Positions 1 through 8,672 of a DNA stretch of 24,720 nt are shown here, one piece after another. The first letter of the stretch is position 1, and each line of letters opens with the position of its first letter. A program made the translations under genes and the position numbers. The notes beneath the pieces were generated by a model. The model searched no databases. It saw only the letters and a list, made by a program, of their open reading frames with translations, and was not told the origin of the DNA. Source of the stretch: Planctomycetota bacterium (GTDB lineage: Bacteria > Planctomycetota > Phycisphaerae > WQYP01); contig JAJYZY010000021.1 of NCBI GenBank assembly GCA_021799715.1, positions 1 through 24,720 of the forward strand, given 5' to 3'.

Positions 1-191
1 CTGCGTGGAAAAAGTTTGATAACCTGTTCCGGACGGGCCGACGTGGCAATGTCATAATCCGCGGGCGTATTGCCCATGATCTGATCGCGTACGCACCCAC
101 CGGCAAAATAGGCCTCATGCCCCGAGGCTTGAAGTGTCCGTACAACCTCAGCCGCAATCCTCCGCGGGTCATGTCTGTTTTCCTCAGTCAT
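1..191 (-). CDS. CCA tRNA nucleotidyltransferase / poly(A) polymerase, N-terminal part
   Basis: This is the first 63 codons of a gene that runs off the left edge. The family adds CCA to tRNA 3' ends, or adds poly(A), in the cytoplasm. The visible part contains the class II nucleotidyltransferase signature: YFAGGCVRD at about residues 28-36 (the GG-x(2)-RD nucleotide-binding loop), followed by ADYDIATSARPEQV, which carries the metal-binding D-x-D pair. The ATG at 191 is the only good start. A TATAAT hexamer ends 7 bases before it and there is no Shine-Dalgarno sequence, so the mRNA may be leaderless. The gene follows the O-acetylesterase on the same strand after 55 bases, but its own -10 element suggests separate transcription. 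CCA-adding and poly(A)-adding enzymes cannot be told apart from this fragment. Confidence 0.85.
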   Translation of the reverse strand, partial: MTEENRHDPRRIAAEVVRTLQASGHEAYFAGGCVRDQIMGNTPADYDIATSARPEQVIKLFPR

Positions 192-198
192 GGTCAGG

Positions 199-204
199 AT
201 TATA
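199..204 (-). promoter_or_regulatory. Consensus -10 element (TATAAT) of the CCA/PAP gene
   Basis: On the minus strand a perfect TATAAT lies exactly 7 bases before the ATG at 191. Transcription would therefore begin at or next to the start codon. I find no convincing -35 hexamer at 16-18 bp and no Shine-Dalgarno sequence. Confidence 0.45.
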
Positions 205-246
205 CCGCCGGCACAATAACGCGGGGAGTCACTATCCGCGCCATAT

Positions 247-1890
247 TTAGCGTTTTAACTGCACCTCAAACGGCATGGCGGGCAGTCCTGCTCTGTTGGC
301 AAGATTCGGCACCGCAACACAGTTGAATGCAAATCGAACTGCTTTGGGATGTTGAATTGCGTTTGTGACCACCACGACGCTACGGCCGACAATTCGGGCG
401 TTAGCGGGCAGGAACCTGCCGTTGGATCCGGCTATCTGGAACCAACTCAATGGTTTGCCATTACGGGAAATCAGGCCGCCGTCCGAATGGGCAAAGTGAA
501 TGACAATCCGATGATTCTGCAAGCTAGCGCTTTGGAATGTCGGGCCTTCGCACGGCATTCCTTCAAAACCATATGTTTTTACCAGCGCTAATCGCGCCAG
601 GCGGTATCCGACGGCCTGTTTGTTCGCAGGATGGATGTTATTGACATGATGATCGAAAATCTGCTTTGCTCCCGGGCCGATATCCATGGTGCCGACGATT
701 CCGACATGCGCTACATGCGTTGCGGCTTTTTCTTCGGCTTGCCAGATCAGCGGTTCATAGGGCGCGTCTGTGCCGTGCGGTCCGCACCAATTCTGGCCGT
801 AGTTAAATGGAGCAATCTGAACAATATAAAACGGAAACGGTCCCTGATTCCAAACATGCCGCCATCCCAGGATCAATGCCTTGAGTTGCGAATAATAATG
901 TGTATCGTGAGACAATACATTGTTTTCACCCTGATACCAGATCACACCCCGAATGGCGAAGGGAATAAGCGGACTGATCATGCCATTAAACAGGGTAGTG
1001 GGATTTTGATGCGGGTCTGGAAGCCAGGTGCTTTGAAAATCGTAGGGATAGCCGTGCGGGGAATTGATTAATCCTCTGCGGTGTACCCCAGCGGGAGCAC
1101 CCGCGAGATCCGCCTCGCGCGCCATGGCCGTTTTCAGCCATCGTTGCGTTTTAGTCAGATGCGAGTATTTGAAAAAGCCGACCGCCGGCGTCCATGCTTC
1201 AATACTTGTGCCACCCCAGTCCGATTCAATTAAACCAATTGGAACATGCAGACGTTTTCGCAGGGCGTTGCCAAAAAAATATGCCACCGCGCTGAAACCT
1301 GCGGCCGTTCCGGGGGTGCAGCGCTGCCACTTCGCGGGCGCGGTCAAATGCGGACGGCCCGCAAACATGGACTCAATCATCGGCACATGGTAAAGCCGAA
1401 TCGTGGGATGGTGCGCCGCGGCCAGGGCCCGGGCAAGATTGGTGCGATGAAACCATCCCGCCATCGGGTACTGCATATTGGATTGTCCGGAGCAGAGCCA
1501 CACTTCGCCCACCACGACGTCATGCAGCGCAATTGCCTGTTTGCCATCGCTTATGGTCATCGTTCGCGGCGCGGAACTCGCGGCAAGCGGGGATAAGTCG
1601 ATTTGCCAGCGGCCGCTCGGACCGGTGCGCGTGACCACCGTGTGTCCGGCAAAGTGAACCGTGATCATATCGCCCGGTTGTGCCCATCCCCATATCGGAT
1701 CGTGTCCGTTGCGCTGCAGTACCATATTATTGGTGAACATGGTTGAAACGCTGAAACGATCGGCCATGACGCCGGACGCGGCAGTCTTCGCGGCAAAACT
1801 CCTTTCCGCGGGCATGGTGATGATTCCCAGCGTGGTCAGAAATGCCGTTAACGTCAATGCCCTGAGGAATCTGCGCCCTGAACAAATCAT
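247..1890 (-). CDS. Secreted sialate O-acetylesterase / acetylxylan esterase-like (SASA domain)
   Basis: This 547-residue protein is a member of the SASA (DUF303) carbohydrate esterase family, which removes O-acetyl groups from sialic acids or plant polysaccharides. A Sec signal peptide spans about residues 1-34 (RRFLRALTLTAFLTT core). The nucleophile block WLCSGQSNMQYPM lies near residue 135. The C-terminal catalytic His lies in NIHPANKQAVGYRLA, near residue 425. GVIWYQGENN is also a typical family block. The ATG at 1890 is preceded by GAAAGGG. The gene lies 147 bases downstream of a Tat-exported hydrolase in the regulator-hydrolase-esterase array, which suggests deacetylation of a plant-type glycan outside the cytoplasm. 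Sialic acid is not implied: no sialate catabolism gene is visible nearby. The true substrate is unknown. Confidence 0.88.
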   Translation of the reverse strand: MICSGRRFLRALTLTAFLTTLGIITMPAERSFAAKTAASGVMADRFSVSTMFTNNMVLQRNGHDPIWGWAQPGDMITVHFAGHTVVTRTGPSGRWQIDLSPLAASSAPRTMTISDGKQAIALHDVVVGEVWLCSGQSNMQYPMAGWFHRTNLARALAAAHHPTIRLYHVPMIESMFAGRPHLTAPAKWQRCTPGTAAGFSAVAYFFGNALRKRLHVPIGLIESDWGGTSIEAWTPAVGFFKYSHLTKTQRWLKTAMAREADLAGAPAGVHRRGLINSPHGYPYDFQSTWLPDPHQNPTTLFNGMISPLIPFAIRGVIWYQGENNVLSHDTHYYSQLKALILGWRHVWNQGPFPFYIVQIAPFNYGQNWCGPHGTDAPYEPLIWQAEEKAATHVAHVGIVGTMDIGPGAKQIFDHHVNNIHPANKQAVGYRLARLALVKTYGFEGMPCEGPTFQSASLQNHRIVIHFAHSDGGLISRNGKPLSWFQIAGSNGRFLPANARIVGRSVVVVTNAIQHPKAVRFAFNCVAVPNLANRAGLPAMPFEVQLKR

Positions 1891-2037
1891 TGGTCATCCC
1901 TTTCAAAATTACGAACCAGCAGCTATCCAGCCGGCTCGACTTATCGGCATTCACTCAAACGGCATGAGTTGGTGGAACCTGTCCCATACCATTCGCCTGC
2001 CGGTCACAATGGCCAGCAGTATCTTGTCCCATTGCTT

Positions 2038-4227
2038 TCAGTATCTCGCCCGGCTTTCCGATATCGCAAGGCCATGTTCTCCACTGAGAATTGTCCACAA
2101 CTTCCCATTGGCCCGCACATTGTCTAAAACTCCGACGAACCCGCGTTTCGCATGCGGAGAATAAAGTGCGGGGTTCCCGTTAAGGTCACACTGGAAACCG
2201 AAAAAGTTGCGGATAATAATTTCCGCGAACGCCCCGGAGCAGGAACAATTATACATTTGTCCGCCGCGATACGCCTTGCGAACCGGCGAATCATCATGTG
2301 TGGTGAGCAATTCATGGGATTGTCCAAATGGGCCTTCGTGAGTGCTGCAGGCACAGCGCTTCAGGAAGGCAAGGGCAGATGTCCATTTTCCAAGCCGACA
2401 CAGGCCTTCCATTGTAAATGGAGGCCATGCGTCGTAGGCACCCATCGGGCCATGATCAGGGCGGTTGGATTCCGGTGCTGCAAAATCCTCCAGGGATAAC
2501 GCCCGCATCCAATGCCGCGTCAGCAGTTGGCTTTCCACAAAGCCGGTCATCTCATGCTTCATCGTGTCGTTCAAATCCGGTTCCATGCAGTATGCAACGG
2601 TAAAAAAATCGATGCAATGGCGTACCGCAATGCGCTGCCCGTTCGGATGGACCGTATACCAATAACCGCTGCCCGGCACGTACAGGCCCAGAACATCCGC
2701 CGCCAGCGCATTGGCCGCGTGCCGCAGTTTCCTGCCTTGTGCCGTGCGGCCGGCGAGCTGGCGCAATTCTGCGGTTTGCCGCATCATCCATACATTTGCG
2801 GCATTCAACGACGCCACCACATGGGTATAGGTCGGAACGCACTCCAGTAGATTCCATCGCCCGCTATAATCCGCCATCGGACTGTACGGTTTAACAAGTC
2901 TTTTCCACCACAGGGACATCTGCTCCAGTTGGTCAATAACCGCTCTGCCTCCGATGTTTTCTGTCAACAAACCCACGTCGCCGGTGGTCTTGATGTAGGT
3001 GAGAAACTGATTAAAGACAACAAAATCGTTGAAGCTGTACCACGGGCCGACTCCGCGGCCGGTGATCATGTCCTGGGCATAACAACTATGGATATTGAGT
3101 TTAAGCCACCGGCGCAGCATATTTTTCATATTGACCGGATCCAGCAATGCGTGGAGCGTTGCCCAGGTAAACGTATCCCAAAAGTACATCAACGACGCGG
3201 CACATTGCGGACTGCCAGTGATATATGCGCGGTGGGCCGTGGAAAAGCAACCGCGCACCATTGCCAGCAGCGACGCCACGGACATGTAATAGACTCTGCG
3301 AATATCCGGATCGGCGGTTCGCAGGATTGGCAGATGGCCGGAGAATATGTGATTGCCGGGCTTAAATGCCGCATTGAATGTGCGTTGCCACTCATCCTTG
3401 ACCATCGCAAAAGCGGCGTCGAAACCCGTCGCGGTTTGTGAAGCTTCAGCGATAACTTCCGCGTCCAGCAATCCGGCGGCCATAACAATGTCTACTTCGC
3501 GCGTTTCCCCGGCTTGCAGGGCGACATGCCATTCTGCCTCGCCACGGTCCGCGCGGGTGGTCAACCGCGCCGGGCGGAGTGAAGAAAATGCGAAAGCCAC
3601 CCGGGCGGCGCTGTGGGTATCTCGAATCAAGAGAACCCGGCCATCGTCGACAACTTCAGCCTTGAACTCCGCACGATTCTCCGGTCTCGGAATAGACCAG
3701 GTCCAGCCATCGGGGATATAGCGAATGGTGCCCGAGATATCCGCTTGCAATTGAACCGTTCTGCCCTGTTCACCGTGATTGGTAATCTCTGTGCGAAACA
3801 TGATGACGCGCTGCCCGTGGCTCATGCGCACCTGGGAAATCAACTCGACGTTTCCATCCCATGTGTGGGCCTTGCGCATCACCTGATAGGGAAACCAGCG
3901 GAATTCCGCGGCCAGCAGCACATTGCCGTCAACGCTTAATGCTCCGCTATTTCCACCTTGGCAAAATGGCGGGAACGTTAGCGCTTCGATGGACAGCAGA
4001 TCGGATCCGACCTGGCACCCGCCCATAAAGCTATTGACCGTCGGAAGTGTGTGTAAATCACCAAAACTGAACCATTGGCCGGCAAGTTCGTCCGCCGATG
4101 GAATCCCGGATTCCCCGAGCCCGGCATTGCCGCCGGAGTGCTCGGGTTGCGATCCCGATGTGGTGGAATCTTCGGCCGTCGCCAGAGCGGCGGCGCCAAC
4201 GGTTGTTAAAAACTCTCGACGATCCAT
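2038..4227 (-). CDS. Tat-exported (alpha/alpha)6-barrel glycoside hydrolase-like protein (GH63/MGH1-like)
   Basis: This is a 729-residue protein starting MDRREFLTTVGAAALATA, a twin-arginine signal (RRxFL) followed by a short hydrophobic stretch, so export in folded form is likely. Residues about 50-290 look beta-rich, like the N-terminal sandwich of such enzymes. Residues about 310-640 carry the helical-barrel signature YFWDTFTWATLHALLDP and a later EGLCRLGKW...EGPFGQSHEL region. These resemble the MGH1/GH63/GH37-type clan, and their acidic residues are candidate catalytic groups. The start at 4227 has AAGGAG 8 bases upstream. The gene begins 34 bases after the XylR-type regulator stops and precedes the O-acetylesterase, so the three are probably co-transcribed. 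I recognise the fold class but not the exact family or substrate. Confidence 0.75.
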   Translation of the reverse strand: MDRREFLTTVGAAALATAEDSTTSGSQPEHSGGNAGLGESGIPSADELAGQWFSFGDLHTLPTVNSFMGGCQVGSDLLSIEALTFPPFCQGGNSGALSVDGNVLLAAEFRWFPYQVMRKAHTWDGNVELISQVRMSHGQRVIMFRTEITNHGEQGRTVQLQADISGTIRYIPDGWTWSIPRPENRAEFKAEVVDDGRVLLIRDTHSAARVAFAFSSLRPARLTTRADRGEAEWHVALQAGETREVDIVMAAGLLDAEVIAEASQTATGFDAAFAMVKDEWQRTFNAAFKPGNHIFSGHLPILRTADPDIRRVYYMSVASLLAMVRGCFSTAHRAYITGSPQCAASLMYFWDTFTWATLHALLDPVNMKNMLRRWLKLNIHSCYAQDMITGRGVGPWYSFNDFVVFNQFLTYIKTTGDVGLLTENIGGRAVIDQLEQMSLWWKRLVKPYSPMADYSGRWNLLECVPTYTHVVASLNAANVWMMRQTAELRQLAGRTAQGRKLRHAANALAADVLGLYVPGSGYWYTVHPNGQRIAVRHCIDFFTVAYCMEPDLNDTMKHEMTGFVESQLLTRHWMRALSLEDFAAPESNRPDHGPMGAYDAWPPFTMEGLCRLGKWTSALAFLKRCACSTHEGPFGQSHELLTTHDDSPVRKAYRGGQMYNCSCSGAFAEIIIRNFFGFQCDLNGNPALYSPHAKRGFVGVLDNVRANGKLWTILSGEHGLAISESRARY

Positions 4228-4261
4228 AACAAAGGCTCCTTCAAGTATCGCATTTGCGGGG

Positions 4262-5416
4262 TCAGGTTAATTTCAGTTTTCGCATTGTCCGCGGTGTTGC
4301 CGAAAAATGCTGGTCCAATGCGACACGCAATTGCCGGGCCGACGAATATCCGGCTTCGGCGGCGATTTCCTCTACGGTTTTGTCAGTATCCAGAATCCGG
4401 CGGCGGGCGAAATCCGCCTGCACGCGGGAGATTTCCGCGGCTGGAGTGCGCTTTAATTCCTGGGCAAACCGCCGCTCCAGAGTTGGTCGTGAGACCGCCA
4501 ACTCCGCGGCAATACCCTTCACCGATATGCCGCTGCCGAATCCTTTGTGAATCAACTGGAGCGCTTCGCGTACCAGCGGGTCCGAGACGCCAAAGATGTT
4601 GGTTGAAAATCGTGTAACAATATGAATGGGTTGTATAAGAATGGTTGGGGATGCAACCGCCCGGCGTTGAATCAGACGAAACAGCGTATCAATGGCACGG
4701 CGACCGATCTCCCGGGTGTTCAAAGCGACGCTCGAGAGGCGATAATTTCGCCATGAGTTATAAATATCATCATTATCAACTGTAAGTATGGCTAATTCGT
4801 CCGGCACGGAAATGTTGTGCTGACCGCAGGTTTCAAGCAGCTCGGCCCCCAACAGATCATCACCGGCGAAGACTGCAGCGGGGCGCGGAAGGTTATGCAG
4901 CCAGTCCGCCACGGGGCAGGGAAAATACCCCGTATTCGGACTGGTTGATCCGGTTGGGCGGTCAAAATGCTTGACAGCGGCGCCGCGATCCTGCGCCCGC
5001 TTTTGGAAACCCCGCCAGCGCATTGCGGACCAGTGGCGGGCGGCCATGCCAAAGTAGACCAGATGCTTAAATCCTCGATCGATAAAATAATCGGCGGCCA
5101 TTGCGCCCACGGCCTGATCATCCGTTGCGATCCGCGTGTGGCCCGCGGGTTCGCGCTCCGCGGAAACGTCCACCATAGGCTTTTGCGACCGGTTAAGCTG
5201 GGACAGGAGCTGACAAAACGGCGGACACGCACCGACAATTACGCCGCTGATCTCCGTTTGCCGCAAAAACCGGGCGTTGGCCGGTTCATAGTCCGTTGGG
5301 AATAAAATCCTCAGTTGTGGATCCTGCGCCGCGTGATCTCCAATGCCGCGCAAAACATCGCGGTTGTATCCGATGGACAAACAGCCCAGAAAGAGAACCT
5401 GCCGCATGGCCGCCAT
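4262..5416 (-). CDS. XylR-type transcriptional regulator (periplasmic-binding-protein-like sensor + AraC HTH)
   Basis: This is a 384-residue regulator with two parts. Residues about 5-270 resemble the LacI/ribose-binding sensor fold (DRGFKHLVYFG, AVFAGDDLLGAELLE, LAILTVDNDD). Residues about 280-384 form an AraC-type double helix-turn-helix (GISVKGIAAELAVSRPTLE, then VEEIAAEAGYSSARQLR). This is the architecture of E. coli XylR, a sugar-responsive activator. An open frame extends to a GTG at 5443. I chose the ATG at 5416 because a perfect GGAGGT sits 7 bases upstream of it, inside the longer frame. The gene heads an apparent operon with the Tat hydrolase and the esterase. A 16-bp near-palindrome at 5490-5505 in its promoter matches one at the second regulator in this window. 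The inducer is probably a sugar but is unknown. Confidence 0.88.
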   Translation of the reverse strand: MAAMRQVLFLGCLSIGYNRDVLRGIGDHAAQDPQLRILFPTDYEPANARFLRQTEISGVIVGACPPFCQLLSQLNRSQKPMVDVSAEREPAGHTRIATDDQAVGAMAADYFIDRGFKHLVYFGMAARHWSAMRWRGFQKRAQDRGAAVKHFDRPTGSTSPNTGYFPCPVADWLHNLPRPAAVFAGDDLLGAELLETCGQHNISVPDELAILTVDNDDIYNSWRNYRLSSVALNTREIGRRAIDTLFRLIQRRAVASPTILIQPIHIVTRFSTNIFGVSDPLVREALQLIHKGFGSGISVKGIAAELAVSRPTLERRFAQELKRTPAAEISRVQADFARRRILDTDKTVEEIAAEAGYSSARQLRVALDQHFSATPRTMRKLKLT

Positions 5417-5463
5417 GGAAAGCACCTCCGAAATAGGGAGCACCGCAACGCGTATTACTCAAT

Positions 5464-5469
5464 AATATA
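5464..5469 (-). promoter_or_regulatory. Possible -10 element of the XylR-hydrolase-esterase operon
   Basis: On the minus strand the sequence TATATT begins 20 bases downstream of the 16-bp box at 5490-5505, in an AT-rich patch. No good -35 is visible. That would suit an AraC-type activated promoter in which the regulator binds over the -35 region. Confidence 0.3.
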
Positions 5470-5489
5470 TTTCTTCATCACGCTTGGCT

Positions 5490-5505
5490 ATAGCGTTTTG
5501 GCCAT
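5490..5505. promoter_or_regulatory. Candidate regulator box ATAGCGTTTTGGCCAT
   Basis: This is a 16-base pseudo-palindrome, 74 bases upstream of the first XylR-type gene. It matches the perfect palindrome-with-spacer ATGGCGTTTACGCCAT at 12948-12963 in 13 of 16 positions. It overlaps a TTGGC direct repeat (5484-5488 and 5498-5502). The role as an operator is inferred from position and similarity. Confidence 0.45.
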
Positions 5506-5708
5506 CAATATATATTATTTATGCCAGTATACTGCCGCCAAACCACGGGCAAAGCAGACCGCCGGTTGAATTGCAAGCTGATTTCGGCCGGTATTAAATG
5601 CCGCGAAAATATGCGTGGTGGACGTTGTGGTGATAAAAAAATGTATTAATTTTTTTGCAAACAGGGCCTAGTAAATCCGTTCCGCCGCACTAGACTGGAA
5701 ATGTAACG

Positions 5709-5737
5709 GTGATGACATGATTTCGACATGTCGTCAC
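5709..5737. repeat. Inverted repeat, 11-bp arms, in the pseudopilin upstream region
   Basis: GTGATGACATG (5709-5719) and CATGTCGTCAC (5727-5737) pair at 10 of 11 positions as DNA, with the eleventh a possible G-U pair in RNA. The gap is 7 bases. No T-run follows, so it is not a standard terminator. It could be an operator or part of a structured leader RNA. Confidence 0.5.
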
Positions 5738-5763
5738 AAGATTTGTGCATCGGTCGAATTGTC

Positions 5764-5819
5764 CGGCACCATGGCCAATGTCATGGAATGGCCGCATATC
5801 AAGTCGTCCGATGGTGCCG
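5764..5819 (+). promoter_or_regulatory. Long-range stem in the probable 5' leader of the pseudopilin gene
   Basis: CGGCACCAT (5764-5772) pairs perfectly with ATGGTGCCG (5811-5819). The 38-base interval can form an inner GGCCA/TGGCC hairpin. The structure ends about 20 bases before the GGAGGT ribosome binding site at 5841. It could modulate translation. It does not match a riboswitch class I know. Confidence 0.35.
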
Positions 5820-5853
5820 CCGGATTGGTCTTTTGCCTTTGGAGGTATTTCTC

Positions 5854-6843
5854 ATGAATTCCAAGCACTCGCAAAACTCGGAAAAATGGTCAGCAGGAAA
5901 TGTGGAAACTTCGCAACGTGGTTTCACGCTCATCGAACTGCTCGTGGTCATATCCATTATTGCGCTGTTGATTGCACTGCTGCTGCCGGCGCTGGCCAGG
6001 GCCAAAGAAGAAGCAACCAGCATTGCGTGCCTGAGCAATCTGCGATCCCTGGGGCAACTAACCGTGGAATACGCGCAGGCCAATGAAGGGGCGATTCCTT
6101 TCGGCTCGGATACTTCCTCTTCGGCAACGCATATTTATGGCTCGGAAAGCTGGGACGCCACAATTTTTGCCTTTAAGGAAGGCATTCAGCCGACACCTAA
6201 TTACAATTTGGAGTATTACAATGGATTTCAGAAATATGCGACACCGAATTTAGCCATGGTGGAAGCGTATCAGCAATTGTATACCTGCGGAGCTGATACG
6301 GTGCATCCGTCCCCGGAGTCGCAATTTGCCACGTCCTACAGCGCCAATCCGAATTTCTTCATGTCGATGACCAACGAAAATTCGAGCGATCCCTACACGT
6401 TCAAGCTCTCCGGTGTTCTGGCACCGGAGCAGGCGCTGGCGATAGGTGATTCCACACAGGATGGCCCGTGGGGTGCGTGGGGCACGTTTGATTGGGGGCA
6501 GAACAAAGGTACTTACGGCCCGGCATATTACTATAAAAATTATCCAAACTATCTCGTGCCGCCCGATGGTTTGATCTCCGGTTCCACCGCGAACGTGGAT
6601 TGGCCCATCTCCCAGGAAAATTATCAGAATTCCAGCCTGCGTTACCGCCACATGTCCGATACACCGGGCACCGGCTATGCCAATGCGGTGTTCTTCGATG
6701 GCCACGCCGAAAGTATTGTCATTAACAATAATGTGCCCGGTCAGAATCCTGCCAAAGCGGGGGTACAGGGCACGCAAGGCCTGAAGATACGCAACGTCAT
6801 TAATCCAAATCTGCCGGAGTCGATCAATCAGTCTATTTACTGA
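5854..6843 (+). CDS. Pseudopilin-like protein with prepilin N-terminal methylation motif and H-x9-DG C-terminal signature
   Basis: This 329-residue protein has a 26-residue basic/polar leader and then the prepilin signature [12 protein letters not shown] prepilin peptidase would cleave between G and F, with the conserved Glu at +5. A hydrophobic helix follows ([19 protein letters not shown]). The C-terminal part contains a His, then [15 protein letters not shown] near residue 285, the H-x9-DG signature of a large planctomycete family of type II-secretion-pseudopilin-like proteins. The frame is open back to 5728. I chose the ATG at 5854 because GGAGGT sits 7 bases upstream, and because the upstream part looks like leader sequence. 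These proteins are usually present in many copies per genome and probably sit in the inner membrane or a pilus-like assembly; their individual function is unknown. A PEP-CTERM gene follows 212 bases downstream on the same strand. Confidence 0.88.
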   Translation: MNSKHSQNSEKWSAGNVETSQRGFTLIELLVVISIIALLIALLLPALARAKEEATSIACLSNLRSLGQLTVEYAQANEGAIPFGSDTSSSATHIYGSESWDATIFAFKEGIQPTPNYNLEYYNGFQKYATPNLAMVEAYQQLYTCGADTVHPSPESQFATSYSANPNFFMSMTNENSSDPYTFKLSGVLAPEQALAIGDSTQDGPWGAWGTFDWGQNKGTYGPAYYYKNYPNYLVPPDGLISGSTANVDWPISQENYQNSSLRYRHMSDTPGTGYANAVFFDGHAESIVINNNVPGQNPAKAGVQGTQGLKIRNVINPNLPESINQSIY

Positions 6844-7055
6844 TCTTCCGGACGTTGGCCGCGGATTCGTGCGCTGTGTTGTCATGTACCAGAAAGCGAG
6901 GTTGGAATGCCATAACCGCATCACTGAAACAAATCGGCTTTATTGCCCTGTTATTCGACTGTGTTTTTAAGAGAGGGAGTTGGTGTTCAGCATCGAATTC
7001 ATCGACGCCGCCGACTTTCACTTAAGTAATCATCCATACCAAAAGGAGAAAAGTT

Positions 7056-8567
7056 ATGGATCGCAAGCATATTATCACGAGTCTCAGTGTTCTGGCGGCC
7101 ATCGGGGCGGCTGGAGGAATCAACGTGGCCCATGCCTCAAGTGTGGCGGCAAACACATCAATCAATATTCCGGACGGCAATTTTTCGTTGATCTATGGTC
7201 CGGCTTACGCCACCAGCACCTCGGCCGGCAGTTATGGGATCGCGACCGGCATTCCAACTGGTGTGTACGGCCTGCCGGGAATTGCGGGGCCGCAATCAGG
7301 AACCACTGCGGCGGGCACAACGGCTACGGATACATCGGGGTTCGGTCTGACGACGGTCTACGTGTACAACAACGCCAATGTCCCTGCATCCATGAGCTTT
7401 ACCAAAGGATCCGCCAGCTACAGCGTTGATACCTTCAACAATGTCTATGTTCCGGATTGGACCGGCAACGGCGGTGCCCTCGGTGCCGGTAGCTACGCTC
7501 CGGTCTATACCAACGGAGGACAATTTGGGCAGGTCCTATCGACTGCTGTTATGCCCAATACCACCTATGTGCTTACCGCGTATGACCATAATACAAACAA
7601 TGGCAGTCTGCCACCCCTGATTGGTCTCACTGCCGGCAGCAGTTCTTCGTATAGCGCCAATGCCATGCTTCCCGGCGGTATGTGGTACGGGACACCAGGT
7701 GCCGCCGGGCAGGCTGCACAACCTGTCTCGGAAGTGGTGACCACCGGATCGAACGTATCGGGCAATCTTGGCATTATTCTGGGAAGTCCCGGATTGCAGA
7801 ACGTATTTACCAATGTGACGCTCACTGCCAATCCAACCACATTGCCCACGGGAACTTCGTATGTTCAGCCGGTGTACATCAACAATGGCATTGCAATCAG
7901 CAATGCCGGTCCATTTGCTCCGACAGCGGGTGCCTATGATCAGTCCAATTTATCTCCCACAGGTACAACCGGTGCCGCCTCACCAGGTTATCCAACGGCG
8001 GCAAATACCACGATTAATTATTATACCAACAACGCCGCGGCACCCGGCCAGACCTTCACCACTGGTAGCAATGTCGGCGGCTATAAACTCAACGCGATCA
8101 CAGTGGAGTTGGCGGATGCCGGGAACGGCACTTTTAACGACGGAAACTCCATTAATCTGGAAATCGCCAGCGTAAACGCAGCCAAGGGAACCTACCAGCT
8201 TCTTGAGGTAACCAATGGCGTCATTGCCACCGGGACTGGAATCGGTCAGGGGAATTACATCACCTTCACATTAAATTCCCCACTTAGCCTGGCGGCAGGA
8301 TCCACGTATGGCTTTGCGGTATCGGGTGCTTCCGGCTACGCCGGGCTGACCGTCGATACCGCCGCCGGTGATTACACCGGGGGACAACTCGCCGAGTTCC
8401 AGCCTGGCAGCGGCTTCGGTGGCACGCTGATTACCAGTTCCGCGGTGCCGCAATCAGTATTTGATGTGTCGTTGACACCATTGGCTGCGGTTCCTGAACC
8501 CGCGGGCCTGGCGCTGTTTGGACTGGGTGCTCTGGCTGTGCTGGGGCTTAAACGCCGCAAAGCCTGA
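7056..8567 (+). CDS. PEP-CTERM sorting domain surface protein
   Basis: This 503-residue exported protein has a Sec signal at about residues 1-27 (IITSLSVLAAIGAAGG, then AHA before the cut). The C-terminal tail has the full PEP-CTERM plan: VPEPAGLALFGLGALAVLGL, then KRRKA at the end. Exosortase would cut at the PEP motif and the protein would be released or anchored at the envelope, often in an exopolysaccharide matrix. The body is rich in Gly, Ser, Thr, Asn and Ala and looks beta-structured. About residues 325-470 resemble a beta-sandwich anchor module (GQTFTTGSNVGGYKLNAITVEL). A ribosome binding site AAGGAG lies 7 bases before the ATG. A strong terminator follows 38 bases after the stop. No exosortase is in this window, so it must be encoded elsewhere. 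Confidence 0.9.
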   Translation: MDRKHIITSLSVLAAIGAAGGINVAHASSVAANTSINIPDGNFSLIYGPAYATSTSAGSYGIATGIPTGVYGLPGIAGPQSGTTAAGTTATDTSGFGLTTVYVYNNANVPASMSFTKGSASYSVDTFNNVYVPDWTGNGGALGAGSYAPVYTNGGQFGQVLSTAVMPNTTYVLTAYDHNTNNGSLPPLIGLTAGSSSSYSANAMLPGGMWYGTPGAAGQAAQPVSEVVTTGSNVSGNLGIILGSPGLQNVFTNVTLTANPTTLPTGTSYVQPVYINNGIAISNAGPFAPTAGAYDQSNLSPTGTTGAASPGYPTAANTTINYYTNNAAAPGQTFTTGSNVGGYKLNAITVELADAGNGTFNDGNSINLEIASVNAAKGTYQLLEVTNGVIATGTGIGQGNYITFTLNSPLSLAAGSTYGFAVSGASGYAGLTVDTAAGDYTGGQLAEFQPGSGFGGTLITSSAVPQSVFDVSLTPLAAVPEPAGLALFGLGALAVLGLKRRKA

Positions 8568-8605
8568 GGTCTCGAAGTTACAATGAAGTTGACTCCTTTT
8601 TGTCA

Positions 8606-8641
8606 GCGGCCCGTGTTCGCATGGAATACGGGCCGCTTTTT
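8606..8641 (+). terminator. Rho-independent terminator of the PEP-CTERM gene
   Basis: A 13-bp stem (8606-8618 with 8624-8636, one G-U pair) has a GCATG loop and is followed by TTTTT then ATTT. It is placed 38 bases after the stop codon. The reverse strand has no T-run, so it is directional. Confidence 0.9.
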
Positions 8642-8672
8642 ATTTGGTTGACATATCAATGATGGAAAGGGT

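Noticed and set aside
631..1071. 146-codon plus-strand frame
   Set aside because: It lies fully within the SASA esterase on the other strand, with no ribosome binding site and no motifs.
5764..5819. Known riboswitch in the pseudopilin leader
   Set aside because: No B12 box, TPP, SAM, glycine or c-di-GMP consensus could be recognised, so only a generic structured leader is reported.
6250..6924. 224-codon minus-strand frame
   Set aside because: It is opposite the pseudopilin-like gene, which has a perfect ribosome binding site and family motifs. The minus frame has no recognisable domain.
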